Origin: CAVROT01 sp963722905
GTDB taxonomy: Bacteria > Pseudomonadota > Alphaproteobacteria > Rhodobacterales > Rhodobacteraceae
NCBI GenBank assembly: GCA_963722905.1
Contig: CAVROT010000008.1
Location: forward strand, 1 to 64,000
Direction of reading: 5' to 3'
Length of the DNA stretch: 64,000 nucleotides
Made by a program: the position numbers and the translations under genes
Shown: piece after piece, positions 8,247 through 17,376 of the stretch
How positions within the stretch are numbered: the first letter of the stretch is position 1
Layout of the letters: each line of letters opens with the position of its first letter
Notes under the pieces: generated by a model
Told to the model about the DNA's origin: nothing
Database searches by the model: none
The model's input: the letters and a program-made list of their open reading frames with translations, nothing else

Positions 8247-9215
8247 ATGAAACATGTATCCATTCTGGCCGCCTTCGGGATCGCCACTGCGCTGGCAGGT
8301 CCCGCCGCCGCACAGGAAGAGACCTTCATCACCATCGGAACGGGAGGCGTCACCGGCGTCTACTATCCCACCGGCGGCGCAATCTGCCGCCTCGTGAACC
8401 GCGGGCGGGCCGACCACGGCATCCGCTGCTCGGTCGAGTCCACGGGCGGGTCGGTCTACAACATCAACGCCATCCGTTCGGGCGAGCTGGAGTTTGGCGT
8501 TGCCCAGTCCGACGCGCAGTACAACGCGCTGAACGGCGAGGCCGACTTCGCCGACCAGGGCACGTTCGACGACCTGCGCGCCGTCTTCTCGGTGCACCCC
8601 GAACCCTTCACCGTCGTCGCCCGGGCCGATGCCGGCATTGCCACCTTCGACGACCTCAAGGGCAAGCGGGTGAACATCGGCAACCCGGGGTCGGGCCAGC
8701 GCTCCACGCTCGACGTACTGCTGACCGAGATGGGCTGGACCACCGGCGACTTCTCCCTCGCGTCCGAGCTTCAGGCCGCGGAACAGAGCCAGGCCCTGTG
8801 CGACAACAACATCGACGCGATGGTCTATACCGTCGGCCATCCGTCGGGGTCGATTCAGGAGGCGACGACGGCCTGCGATTCGGTGCTGGTAGAGGTGTCG
8901 AACGAAGCCGTCGACGCGCTGGTCGAGGCGAACCCCTACTACCGCAAGGCGACCATCCCGGGCGGCATGTACCGCGGCAGCGACGAAGACACTGCCACGT
9001 TCGGCGTCGGCGCAACCTTCGTCACCTCCACGGCCGTCAGCGACGACGTCGTCTACGAAGTCGTCAAGGCCGTGTTCGAGAACATGGACCAGTTCCGGTC
9101 GCTGCACCCGGCCTTCGCCGATCTCGACCCCGCGCAGATGGCGAACGACGGTCTGTCGGCCCCGCTGCATCCCGGCGCCGAAAGATACTATCGCGAAGCC
9201 GGCCTGATCGAGTAA
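8247..9215 (+). CDS. TAXI-family TRAP transporter periplasmic binding protein
   Basis: A 322-residue secreted protein with signal peptide 1-22 (cut after GPAAA). The mature start FITIGTGGVTGVYYPTGGA is the signature of TAXI solute receptors, and SVESTGGSVYNINAI, ELEFGVAQSD and RVNIGNPGSGQR follow. These proteins capture a substrate in the periplasm and hand it to a sodium-coupled TRAP permease. Known TAXI substrates include glutamate/glutamine and alpha-ketoglutarate-like acids, but the ligand here cannot be read from sequence. ATG 8247 follows AAGGGAGA. The permease gene starts 90 bases downstream, then a universal stress protein and an aminotransferase, suggesting uptake of an amino compound (inference). 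Confidence 0.93.
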   Translation: MKHVSILAAFGIATALAGPAAAQEETFITIGTGGVTGVYYPTGGAICRLVNRGRADHGIRCSVESTGGSVYNINAIRSGELEFGVAQSDAQYNALNGEADFADQGTFDDLRAVFSVHPEPFTVVARADAGIATFDDLKGKRVNIGNPGSGQRSTLDVLLTEMGWTTGDFSLASELQAAEQSQALCDNNIDAMVYTVGHPSGSIQEATTACDSVLVEVSNEAVDALVEANPYYRKATIPGGMYRGSDEDTATFGVGATFVTSTAVSDDVVYEVVKAVFENMDQFRSLHPAFADLDPAQMANDGLSAPLHPGAERYYREAGLIE

Positions 9216-9305
9216 CCTAGCGTCAGGTATCGACCCCGGGCGCCGAGCGCGTCCGGGGCCACGCCCCGGACAGGGGGCCAATACGACAAAGACGGGAAAC
9301 GCGCG

Positions 9306-11957
9306 ATGACCGGACCGACCGACCGCGAGGAGGTGGCCCAGGGCCAGCGCCAGTTCACCGAGGCCGAGCTCCAGGATCTCGTCGCCAGCGCCGATGCCGG
9401 CGCCCGCGCACCGGCCAACAGGTCCATCGCGCTGCTGATCTCGCTGACCGCGCTGGCGTGGTCGCTGTTCCAGCTCTGGATCGCGCAGCCGCAGCTCTGG
9501 TTCGGCGCCTACGTGCCGGTGCTGAACTCGTCGCAGACCCGGCCCATCCACCTCGCCTTCGCGATCTTCCTCGCCTACCTCGCCTATCCCGCCTTCAAGA
9601 ACAGCCCGCGCGACCGCATCCCGGTGGGCGACTGGGCTCTGGCGCTGATCGGCACGGGCTGCGCGCTCTACATCTTCATCTTCAGCGACCAGCTGGCCGT
9701 CACCGCGCGCTCGGGCCTGCCCACCCAGACCCAGATCGTCATCGGCTCGGTCGGCCTCGTGACCCTGCTGGAGGCGTCGCGCCGCGCGCTGGGGCCCGCC
9801 CTGACCGTCGTGGGGTCGCTGTTCCTGGCCTATGCCTACTTCGGTACCGGCTGGCTGATCCCCGACCTCATCGCGCACGAGGGCCTCAGCTTCACCTCGC
9901 TCATCAACGCGCAATGGCTCGACACTGCGGGGGTCTTCGGCATCCCGCTGGGCGTCTCGACCGCGTTCGTGTTCCTCTTCGTCCTCTTCGGCTCGCTGCT
10001 CGACAAGGCGGGGGCCGGCAACTATTTCATCCAGCTGGCTTTCGGCGGCCTCGGCCACCTGCGCGGCGGCCCCGCCAAGGCGGCGGTCGTCGGCAGCGCC
10101 ATGACCGGCCTCATCTCGGGGTCGTCCATCGCCAACGTCGTGACCACCGGCACGTTCACCATCCCGCTGATGAAGCGCGTCGGCTTCACCTCGGAACAGG
10201 CGGGCGCGGTCGAGGTCGCGTCGTCCGTGAACGGCCAGATCATGCCCCCGGTCATGGGTGCCGCCGCGTTCCTGATGGTCGAGTTCATCGGCATCTCCTA
10301 CGTCGAGGTCATCAAGCACGCCTTCATCCCGGCCGTGATCAGCTACATCGCGCTGGTCTACATCGTGCACCTCGAGGCGCTGAAGAAGGACATGCCGGCA
10401 CTCGGCGAGGGCGCCAGCCTGCCGCGCATGCTGCTGAACTTCTTCATCGGCTTCGCGATCGCTGGCGCCGGGTTCACCGCCGTCATCTATCTGGTCGGCG
10501 CGCTGAACGCCGCCGTGCCCGCGCTGTCGGGGCCGATCATGATGGCGCTGCTGGCGGCGGTCTACGTCTGGCTGGTGGCCATCGCGTCACGGCAGACCGA
10601 CCTGCACATGGACGACCCCAACTCGACCGAGATCACGTTGCCCAAGGTCGCGGAGGTCTGGAAGACGGGCCTGCACTACATCCTGCCCATCCTCGTCCTG
10701 GTCTGGTTCCTGATGGTCGAACAGCAGAGCCCGGCGAAATCCGCGTTCTACGCGTCCTGCCTGATGCTGCTCATCATCGTGACGCAGAAGCCGCTCAAGG
10801 CGATGTTCCGCAAGCACGATTCGGTCGCGGCCGGGTTCCGCGAGGGGCTGGACGACCTCTATGAGGGGCTGATCGCCGGCGCCCGCAACATGATCGGCAT
10901 CGGCGTCGCCACCGCCGCCGCCGGCATCATCGTCGCCACCGTCACCAAGACCCCCATCGGGACCGAGCTCGCCGCGCTGGTCGAGCAGCTGTCGGGCGGC
11001 GTGCTCATCATCATGCTGGTGCTGGTCGGCGTCTTCTCCCTCATCCTGGGGATGGGCCTGCCGACGACGGCCAACTACATCGTGGTGTCCTCGCTGATGG
11101 CGTCGGTCGTCGTGAGCCTGGGCGCGCAGGAGGGGCTGATCGTGCCGCTGATCGCGGCGCACCTCTTCGTCTTCTACTTCGGCATCATGGCGGACGTGAC
11201 GCCGCCCGTCGGCCTCGCCTCCTTCGCCGCCGCCGCCGTGTCGGGCGGCGACCCGATCAAGACCGGGTTCACCGCGTTCTTCTACTCGCTGCGCACCGTC
11301 GCGCTGCCGTTCCTCTTCATCTACAACCCGACGCTCATCCTCTACGGCGTCGACCTGGGAACATGGGACGGCATCCTGCACGCGGTCTTCGTCTTCGTCA
11401 CCGCCACCTTCGCCATGCTCCTCTTCGCCGCAGCGACGCAGGGCTATTTCCTGACCCGGTCGCGCATCCACGAAAGCCTTGCGCTGCTGCTGGTCGCCTT
11501 CACCTTCTTCGTGCCGAACGTCTGGCTGGACATGATCCAGAGCCCGTTCCGCACGATCGAGCCGGCCGCGTTCGAGCAGGCCGTGACCGACGCGCGGGAC
11601 GGCGACCGTCTGCGCCTGCTGGTGCGCGGACCGGATTTCGCCACCGGCGGCACGGCCGAGACGACCGTGGTCATGGACATCGCGGGCGCCGGGGCGGCGG
11701 CCGAGCGGATCGACGCTTCGGGTCTGCTGATCTACCCCGACGCAGACGTGCTGCGCCTGGACGAGCCGATGTTCGGCACGCCCGTGGCCGAGACGCTGGC
11801 CGGCTTCGACTTCTACGCCGACGAGCCGGTGCAGATCGCCAGCATCGAGGCGCGGCGCGACAGGCTGCCGGCGCAACTTTTCTACCTGCCCGCGCTCCTG
11901 CTGCTGGCCGGTGTCGTCCTGCTTCAGCGCCGCCGCCAGACCAAGCCCGCGTTCTAG
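9306..11957 (+). CDS. TRAP transporter fused permease (TAXI type, 4TM-12TM)
   Basis: An 883-residue inner membrane protein. It fuses the small DctQ-like segment block (about residues 38-200) to the large DctM-like domain. Landmarks are FGSLLDKAGAGNYFIQLAFG, GSAMTGLISGSSIANVVTTG, EVASSVNGQIMPPVMGAAAF and LGMGLPTTANYIVVSSL, all typical of TAXI permeases. After the transport core, a periplasmic-looking segment (about 730-850) and a last membrane helix ending in LLLLAGVVLLQRRR correspond to the DUF3394 C-terminal domain. It follows the binding protein in the same operon and precedes a universal stress protein by 21 bases. It probably uses the sodium gradient; the substrate is unknown. Confidence 0.93.
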   Translation: MTGPTDREEVAQGQRQFTEAELQDLVASADAGARAPANRSIALLISLTALAWSLFQLWIAQPQLWFGAYVPVLNSSQTRPIHLAFAIFLAYLAYPAFKNSPRDRIPVGDWALALIGTGCALYIFIFSDQLAVTARSGLPTQTQIVIGSVGLVTLLEASRRALGPALTVVGSLFLAYAYFGTGWLIPDLIAHEGLSFTSLINAQWLDTAGVFGIPLGVSTAFVFLFVLFGSLLDKAGAGNYFIQLAFGGLGHLRGGPAKAAVVGSAMTGLISGSSIANVVTTGTFTIPLMKRVGFTSEQAGAVEVASSVNGQIMPPVMGAAAFLMVEFIGISYVEVIKHAFIPAVISYIALVYIVHLEALKKDMPALGEGASLPRMLLNFFIGFAIAGAGFTAVIYLVGALNAAVPALSGPIMMALLAAVYVWLVAIASRQTDLHMDDPNSTEITLPKVAEVWKTGLHYILPILVLVWFLMVEQQSPAKSAFYASCLMLLIIVTQKPLKAMFRKHDSVAAGFREGLDDLYEGLIAGARNMIGIGVATAAAGIIVATVTKTPIGTELAALVEQLSGGVLIIMLVLVGVFSLILGMGLPTTANYIVVSSLMASVVVSLGAQEGLIVPLIAAHLFVFYFGIMADVTPPVGLASFAAAAVSGGDPIKTGFTAFFYSLRTVALPFLFIYNPTLILYGVDLGTWDGILHAVFVFVTATFAMLLFAAATQGYFLTRSRIHESLALLLVAFTFFVPNVWLDMIQSPFRTIEPAAFEQAVTDARDGDRLRLLVRGPDFATGGTAETTVVMDIAGAGAAAERIDASGLLIYPDADVLRLDEPMFGTPVAETLAGFDFYADEPVQIASIEARRDRLPAQLFYLPALLLLAGVVLLQRRRQTKPAF

Positions 11958-11978
11958 GCCCGATATTAGGAGGCCGCT

Positions 11979-12434
11979 ATGGCCCGTGCGATCCTGCTGC
12001 CCGTCGACCTGGGCGACCCGACCAGCTGGGCGGCCGCCCTGCCAGAGGCGCTGGCCATGGCGGGGGACGGCGCGCTGCACGTGCTGTCGGTCATACCCGA
12101 CTTCGGCGTCTCCGTCGTCGGCGCCTATTTCGACGAGGGGTTCGGCGAAAAGGCGCTGGCGGATGTGGGCGACCGGCTGACGGCATGGGTGAACGACAAC
12201 GTGCCGCCGGGCGTCGACGTCCACCCCCACGTCACCATCGGGCGCATCTACGACGAGATCATCCGCGCGGCCGACGCGCTGGGCGTCGACACCATCGTCG
12301 TGGGCGCCTCACCGCCCGGACCCGCCGACTACCTGCTGGGCCCCAACGCCGCCCGCGTCGTGCGGCACGCCCGGCAATCGGTCTACGTCGTCCGGGGTCC
12401 CGCTCCGGCGGCGGGTGGGATCGCGAATGGCTGA
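11979..12434 (+). CDS. Universal stress protein (UspA family)
   Basis: A 151-residue cytoplasmic protein with the Usp alpha/beta fold: start ARAILLPVDL, mid-region HPHVTIGRIYDEIIRAA and the nucleotide-binding tail VVGASPPGPADYLLGPNAARVVRHA (landmarks VVGAS and LLGPNAARVVRHA). The G-x2-G-x9-G(S/T)-like loop suggests ATP binding. A strong TTAGGAGG site precedes ATG 11979. Usp genes are regularly found directly after TRAP permeases, where TeaD of Halomonas has been shown to modulate transport; a similar role here is inference. Its last codons overlap the aminotransferase start by 8 bases. Confidence 0.9.
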   Translation: MARAILLPVDLGDPTSWAAALPEALAMAGDGALHVLSVIPDFGVSVVGAYFDEGFGEKALADVGDRLTAWVNDNVPPGVDVHPHVTIGRIYDEIIRAADALGVDTIVVGASPPGPADYLLGPNAARVVRHARQSVYVVRGPAPAAGGIANG

Positions 12435-13776
12435 CGGCGGCGGTCGTGTCGCGACCGGCGCGCTCTACGGCCGGTCCGCCGCGCGACTGCCCGTCGCGGA
12501 CCGCGGCGACGGCTGCTACATCGTCGCCGCAGACGGCACCCGCACGCTGGACGCGTCGGGCGGCGCGGCCGTGTCGTGCCTGGGCCATTCGGACGCCGCC
12601 GTGCGCGCCGCGATGCATGCCCAGATCGACGCGATCTCCTACGTGCACAGCAGCTTCTTCACGACCGGACCGGCGCAGGACCTGGCCCGCCGCCTGACCG
12701 CGCTGGCACCGCCGGGGGTCGACCACCTCTATCCCGTCTCCGGCGGATCCGAGGCGATGGAGGCGGCGCTCAAGCTGGCGCGCCAGTACCACGTCGAACG
12801 CGGCGCCCCCGAACGTCGCCATGTCATCGCCAGACGGCAGAGCTATCACGGCAACACCCTCGGCGCGCTGGCCACGGGCGGGAACCCCGGACGCCGCGCC
12901 GCCTTCGCACCGTTGCTGATCGACGTCGCCCATGTCGCGCCCTGCCATTACTACCGCGAGGCCAAGCCGGGCGAGACTCCCGAGGACTACGGGGTCCGCG
13001 CCGCCGACGATCTGGACGCCACGATCCGCCGCCTCGGCCCCGAGACGGTCATGGCCTTCGTCGCCGAACCCGTCGTCGGCGCCACTCTGGGCGCCGTGCC
13101 GCCCGCCCCCGGCTACCTGCGCCGCATCCGCGAGATCTGCGACCGCCACAGCGTTCTGCTGATCCTCGACGAGGTGATGTGCGGCATGGGCCGGTGCGGC
13201 ACCCTCTTCGCCTGCGCGGCCGAGGACGTGTCGCCCGATATCGTCACGGTGGCCAAGGGACTGGGCGCCGGCTACGTGCCCATCGGCGCCATGCTCTGCG
13301 CGGGCCACGTGCACGATGCCATCGCGGCCGGGTCGGGCGCCTTCATGCACGGCCATACCTACCACGCCCATCCGCTCGCGGCGGCCGCCGCCAACGCGGT
13401 CCTGACGCGGCTGACCGACGACGGCCTGATCGACCGCTGCGCCGCGATGGGCGACGCGTTGCGGGAGGCGCTGACCGACCGGCTGGGCGAACATCCCCAT
13501 GTCGGCGACATCCGCGGTCGCGGCCTCTTCATGGGGATCGAGCTGGTCGCCGACCGCAATACAAAGGCGCCGTTCGATCCCGCCCGGCGCCTCCATGCGC
13601 AGGTGAAGTCCGCGTCGATGGCGCGGGGCGTCGCCTGCTATCCTGGCGGAGGAACGGTGGACGGCCGCTCGGGGGATCACGTCCTGCTTGCCCCGCCCTT
13701 CATCGTCACGCCCGACCAGATCGGGCAGATCGCCAGCACGCTCGCCGCCGCCATCGACGACGCCATCGCCGCCTGA
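12427..13776 (+). CDS. Class III PLP-dependent aminotransferase
   Basis: A 449-residue fold-type I aminotransferase. It shows the PLP phosphate loop GGSEAMEAALKLARQY, the SYHGNTLGALATGG motif, the DEVMCGMGRCGTLFA aspartate region and the Schiff-base Lys277 in TVAKGLGAGY. The C-terminal GRGLFMGIELV and PPFIVT are also typical. The group transfers amino groups from omega-amino acids, amino alcohols or taurine-like compounds to a keto acid. ATG 12427 overlaps the Usp stop; a GTG at 12415 is possible. Being co-transcribed with the TRAP system it probably starts catabolism of the imported substrate (inference). It converges on a TPP enzyme gene 47 bases away. Confidence 0.9.
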   Translation: MADGGGRVATGALYGRSAARLPVADRGDGCYIVAADGTRTLDASGGAAVSCLGHSDAAVRAAMHAQIDAISYVHSSFFTTGPAQDLARRLTALAPPGVDHLYPVSGGSEAMEAALKLARQYHVERGAPERRHVIARRQSYHGNTLGALATGGNPGRRAAFAPLLIDVAHVAPCHYYREAKPGETPEDYGVRAADDLDATIRRLGPETVMAFVAEPVVGATLGAVPPAPGYLRRIREICDRHSVLLILDEVMCGMGRCGTLFACAAEDVSPDIVTVAKGLGAGYVPIGAMLCAGHVHDAIAAGSGAFMHGHTYHAHPLAAAAANAVLTRLTDDGLIDRCAAMGDALREALTDRLGEHPHVGDIRGRGLFMGIELVADRNTKAPFDPARRLHAQVKSASMARGVACYPGGGTVDGRSGDHVLLAPPFIVTPDQIGQIASTLAAAIDDAIAA

Positions 13777-13823
13777 AGGCCCGCGACCGCCCCCCGCGGC
13801 GGCGCGTCGGCCGGCGCGGCTGC

Positions 13824-15494
13824 TCAGCCCTCTCCGCGAAGCCTCGCGACGGTCGTGCGGGTCGATATGAGATCGGGGTCGGTCACGAGCTCGATGACGC
13901 TCGGCCCGTCGTGGGCCATGGCCGCGTCCAGCGCCGGTCGGAACTGCGCCGTCTCCGTCACCCTCGCATAGCCCGCGCCGTAGCCCTGCGCGAGCAGGCC
14001 GAAGTCGGGATTGACGATGTCGGTGCCCGAGATGCGGGTCGGATAAGCCCGCTCCTGGTGCATCCGGATCGTGCCGTAGGTGCGGTTGTTGAAGAGCAGC
14101 ACGATCGGCCGCGCGCCGTGCTGCACCGCCGTCGCCAGTTCGGCCCCGCTCATCATGAAGCCGCCGTCGCCCACGCAGGCGATCGCCGGGCGGTCGGGAT
14201 GAAGGAGCGACGCCGCCACCGCGGCAGGCACGGCATAGCCCATCGAGCCGCACGTCGACCCGATCTGGCGCCCCGGCCGCCCATAGCGGAGAAACCGGTG
14301 CGCCCAGCCGGTATGGTTGCCCGCATCGAGTGTGACGATGGCATCGGGCGGCAGGACATCGCGAAGCGCCACCATGGCGCGGCCCATGTCGAGGGGAAAG
14401 TCGTGCGGCGGCGGTTCGCTGTCGGCGAGGTACGCGTCGCGCAGACCGCTGCGCCAGCCGGGCGACACCGCCGTCCGGGCCGCACGTCCGGCAAGTACCG
14501 ACGCGGCCTCGGTCGCGCCCGACACGAGACCCATCCATGGGCTGTAGACGCGCCCGATCTCGTCGGGATCGGCATGGATGTGGATGACGCGCGGGCCGGG
14601 GTTCGGCACCGCGAGCGTGCTGTAGGTCCCGGTCGTGATCTCGCCCAGCCGCGCGCCGATGACGAGCAGCGTGTCGACCTCGGCCATGCAGGCCGCGAGG
14701 CCGGGGGCGACGCCGGTGCCGAAATCGCCCACGTAGACATCCGAGCGGTTGTCGATCACGTCCTGGCGGCGGAACGAGGTGGCGACGGGAATGTCGTGAT
14801 GCTCGGCGAACCGGCGCAGGGCCGCGGCGCCCGCATCGGTCCAGCCGGGGCCGCCCGCCAGGATCATCGGCCGATCGGACCCGGCCAGCGCCGCGACGAC
14901 GTCATCGGCCTGGACGTCGGTCAGCGCGGCCTGCGTCGCGACGTAGAGCCGGCCGTCGGGGACCGTGACGGTGTCGGTCAGCATGTCCTCGGGCAGCGCC
15001 AGCACCACCGGGCCGGGCCGCCCCGAGGTGGCGACGCGGAAGGCGCGGGCGAGGTATTCGGGCACGCGGGCGGCATCGTCGATCTGCGCCGCCCATTTCG
15101 CGACCGAGCCGAACATCTGGCGATAGTCGATCTCCTGAAACCCTTCGCGGTCCGTGGTTCCGCGACCCACCTGCCCCACCAGCAGGATCATCGGTGTCGA
15201 ATCCTGCCGCGCGATGTGCACCCCCACGGCGGCATGGCAGGCACCGGGGCCGCGGGTGACCATGCAGATGCCGGGCCGCCCGGTCAGCTTGCCGTAGGCT
15301 TCGGCCATGTCGGCGGCCCCGGCCTCGTGCCGGGCGTTGTAGAGCGCAAAGCGGTCGCGCACGTCATGGAGCGCGTCCAGCACCGCGAGGTAGCTCTCGC
15401 CGGGTACGCAATAGGCGCAGTCCGCCCCGTGGAGGAGCAGCTGATCGACCAGCACCTGCCCGCCCGTCCTTGCCCTCGTCAGCGATCCGTCCAT
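13824..15494 (-). CDS. Thiamine pyrophosphate-binding enzyme (acetolactate synthase/decarboxylase-like)
   Basis: A 556-residue protein of the three-domain TPP family. The N-terminal PYR domain carries Glu57 in NARHEAGAADMA, which activates TPP. The central domain has PMILAGGPGW, and the C-terminal PP domain holds the metal-binding GDGGFMMSGAELATAV ... FNNRTYGTI motif. A GGGGGAGGA site precedes ATG 15494. The family includes acetolactate synthase, benzoylformate decarboxylase, oxalyl-CoA decarboxylase and sulfoacetaldehyde acetyltransferase; the reaction cannot be fixed from sequence. There is no small ALS subunit nearby, arguing against an anabolic ilvB. It is convergent with the aminotransferase and downstream of an MFS gene on the same strand. 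Confidence 0.86.
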   Translation of the reverse strand: MDGSLTRARTGGQVLVDQLLLHGADCAYCVPGESYLAVLDALHDVRDRFALYNARHEAGAADMAEAYGKLTGRPGICMVTRGPGACHAAVGVHIARQDSTPMILLVGQVGRGTTDREGFQEIDYRQMFGSVAKWAAQIDDAARVPEYLARAFRVATSGRPGPVVLALPEDMLTDTVTVPDGRLYVATQAALTDVQADDVVAALAGSDRPMILAGGPGWTDAGAAALRRFAEHHDIPVATSFRRQDVIDNRSDVYVGDFGTGVAPGLAACMAEVDTLLVIGARLGEITTGTYSTLAVPNPGPRVIHIHADPDEIGRVYSPWMGLVSGATEAASVLAGRAARTAVSPGWRSGLRDAYLADSEPPPHDFPLDMGRAMVALRDVLPPDAIVTLDAGNHTGWAHRFLRYGRPGRQIGSTCGSMGYAVPAAVAASLLHPDRPAIACVGDGGFMMSGAELATAVQHGARPIVLLFNNRTYGTIRMHQERAYPTRISGTDIVNPDFGLLAQGYGAGYARVTETAQFRPALDAAMAHDGPSVIELVTDPDLISTRTTVARLRGEG

Positions 15495-15848
15495 GCCGTC
15501 CTCCTCCCCCGAAGCGGTATCGTCCCCGCCCGCTCTTTCCCGGCATTGGCCGGCCTGCCGTCGTCGGCCGCGCGGCGGGCGCGGATAGCACCCCGGCGAT
15601 GGGACACCATCCGCCCGGCATTGTTCAAGACCCGTCCCGCCACGGACCGCCCGTGGACCCGACCGGAGCGGTCGTTGGCGTCATCGAATAAGCAGGATGC
15701 AGAAACGCACGGGACGCGCCGAGGGGTCGGATGCCGCATAGCCTCGGAGAACTGCTCTACGCCGCCGGTGACGTAAATACGGCGTGCGACGGCCTTGATC
15801 CCGTTCGGACGTGCCGGGAACCGCAGCCCGACGGGCCGCTGATGACAT
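15495..15848. other. Intergenic, no supported gene
   Basis: About 350 bases between the TPP enzyme start and the stop of the upstream MFS gene on the same strand. It must carry the TPP-enzyme promoter (reading leftward); TTGAAC on the minus strand near 15623-15628 is a possible -35, but no convincing -10 was found at the right spacing. No open frame here has a recognisable product. Confidence 0.4.
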
Positions 15849-17075
15849 CTAGGAAACCCCGGCGACCGCTGCCGTCCGGCGGCGGCGCGCCATCCACAGA
15901 TGCGCGGCCGCGCCCGACAGGAGCATGGCCGCCAGCACGCCGAAGAGGGCCCCGACGCCGAAGGCGGCCACTGCCGCAGCGAGGATCGGCGTGCCGGCCG
16001 CGTTGCCCGCATTGCCCATCTGTGCGATGGCTCCGTTGGCGCGGGCCCTGTCGACGGCCGTCGCATTGAGCTGCGGCACCGCGGCAAAGCTGGCCCCCTG
16101 CACCAGCCCAAGCCCGCAGGCCAGCACCACCAGCACCGACAGGAAACCGGGCGTCAGGGTGGCGGTCGCCAGAACCAGGAGCGACGCGGCTGCGGCGGAG
16201 ACCAGGAACCCCGCCACGGTGACGACGACGGCGCCGTACCGGCGCAGCAGCCAGATCCCCAGCGTCATCGACGCGGCGATGCTGACCAGCGGCAGGATGC
16301 CCAGCACGGCGGCGCGCAGATCCGGCGACACCCGCGGCGGCAGGAGTGTCAGCAGCCCGACGAAGCAGAAGGTGTAGAACAGCCACCCCCACCCGGCGGC
16401 ACCGATCCGGGCCGAGGCATAGATGGCCAAGTGCGCGCGCAGGACGTCTCCGGCGGACAGGGATGCCGCCGGTGCCGGATCCTCCCGCCGGGGCAGCAGC
16501 GCCGTCAGGACCAGCGCCATCGCCGCCATCCAGACCGCGTGGGCGCCGAACAGCGGCCCGACCCCCGTACGCGCCACCAACGGCAGGCCACCCCACGCCA
16601 GCAGCGCGAACGCCACGCCGAAGAACGTGCTCCATAGCGTAAGGGCGGCGGCGCGATGCCGCTCGGCCGCAAGCTGCGCGATGAGGGTCGGTGCCGCCAC
16701 CACGATGGCGAGGTGCGACGCGCCCTCGGCCACGCGGCTGGCCAGGAACCAGCCGAAGGGCGGCAACGTCGCCTGGGCCGCCGACAGCGCCGCGCCCGAC
16801 CACAGCGCCCAGAGCAAAGCCCGCCGATAGCGGATGCGCGCCACGACCAGCCCGGCGACGACCCCCAGCGCGATGCCCACGGCCCCGACAAGGGACACGG
16901 CAAACCCCAGCGACGGCCCGACGCCGGGATAGACCTGCCCCAGATCGGCGAAGGCGACGCTGACCTTGCCGTACTGGGCCGCCGCCCCCAACCCGGCGAG
17001 ATAGAGCGCGACGATCACAACCCACGACGTACCGCCCGCCACGAATGAAGCTTCTGAGGAGGCGGCCGGTTTCAT
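15849..17075 (-). CDS. MFS transporter
   Basis: A 408-residue major facilitator protein with about 12 hydrophobic segments. An N-terminal GKVSVAFADLG is followed by SLVGAVGIALGVVAGLVVARI, with the basic loop RIRYRR between helices 2 and 3. A second half begins near residue 205, and a GNAGNAAGTPILAAAVA helix lies near the end. ATG 17075 gives a sensible start (MKPAASSEASF) although no strong ribosome binding site is visible; the open frame extends upstream through low-complexity sequence. Substrate unknown; resemblance to cyanate/CynX-like and aromatic compound carriers is only general. It precedes the TPP enzyme on the same strand with a 354-base gap, so co-transcription is uncertain. Confidence 0.83.
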   Translation of the reverse strand: MKPAASSEASFVAGGTSWVVIVALYLAGLGAAAQYGKVSVAFADLGQVYPGVGPSLGFAVSLVGAVGIALGVVAGLVVARIRYRRALLWALWSGAALSAAQATLPPFGWFLASRVAEGASHLAIVVAAPTLIAQLAAERHRAAALTLWSTFFGVAFALLAWGGLPLVARTGVGPLFGAHAVWMAAMALVLTALLPRREDPAPAASLSAGDVLRAHLAIYASARIGAAGWGWLFYTFCFVGLLTLLPPRVSPDLRAAVLGILPLVSIAASMTLGIWLLRRYGAVVVTVAGFLVSAAAASLLVLATATLTPGFLSVLVVLACGLGLVQGASFAAVPQLNATAVDRARANGAIAQMGNAGNAAGTPILAAAVAAFGVGALFGVLAAMLLSGAAAHLWMARRRRTAAVAGVS

Positions 17076-17376
17076 GCCGGCGCAATAAGCGTCGGTCGCT
17101 ACCGCCTCAAGTGGAACTGGCCGTGCAGCGGCTTCAAGTGGTACGGTCCGCGTCGCGAAGGGCGGGCTTTCGTGCAAGCGGGCAACGCGCTTCTGCCGGC
17201 CATGCCCGTAGAGCACGGCGCGGCGTGCGCCACGGCCGGGCGGACGCCCGCAAAAAGACGGGTGAGTGACCTGTAACCGACGACGCGATCGCGAAGGGCG
17301 GGTTTCACGAACGTTCGGCATCCGGGTTCCGGAACGCGGTCCCACCGTCGACGGGACCGCGGTCACGCTGCGTCTT
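17076..17376. other. Intergenic with a 16-base direct repeat
   Basis: Roughly 300 bases between the MFS start and the DUF924 stop (both minus). No gene is supported. The stretch TCGCGAAGGGCGGG occurs twice, at 17153-17166 and 17289-17302, each followed by a short T run and a CGTG/CACG-like motif. The spacing is 136 bases. This could be a pair of protein-binding sites or remnants of a dispersed repeat; neither can be decided by eye. Confidence 0.45.

Noticed and set aside
7881..10370. 829-codon minus-strand frame opposite the TRAP genes
   Set aside because: Shadow of two well-supported TRAP genes; no recognisable domain.
8247..15494. Canonical taurine gene cluster (tauKLM, tpa, xsc, pta)
   Set aside because: The receptor is a TAXI protein, the permease is the fused TAXI form, the TPP enzyme is shorter than Xsc and no pta is present; kept only as an analogy.
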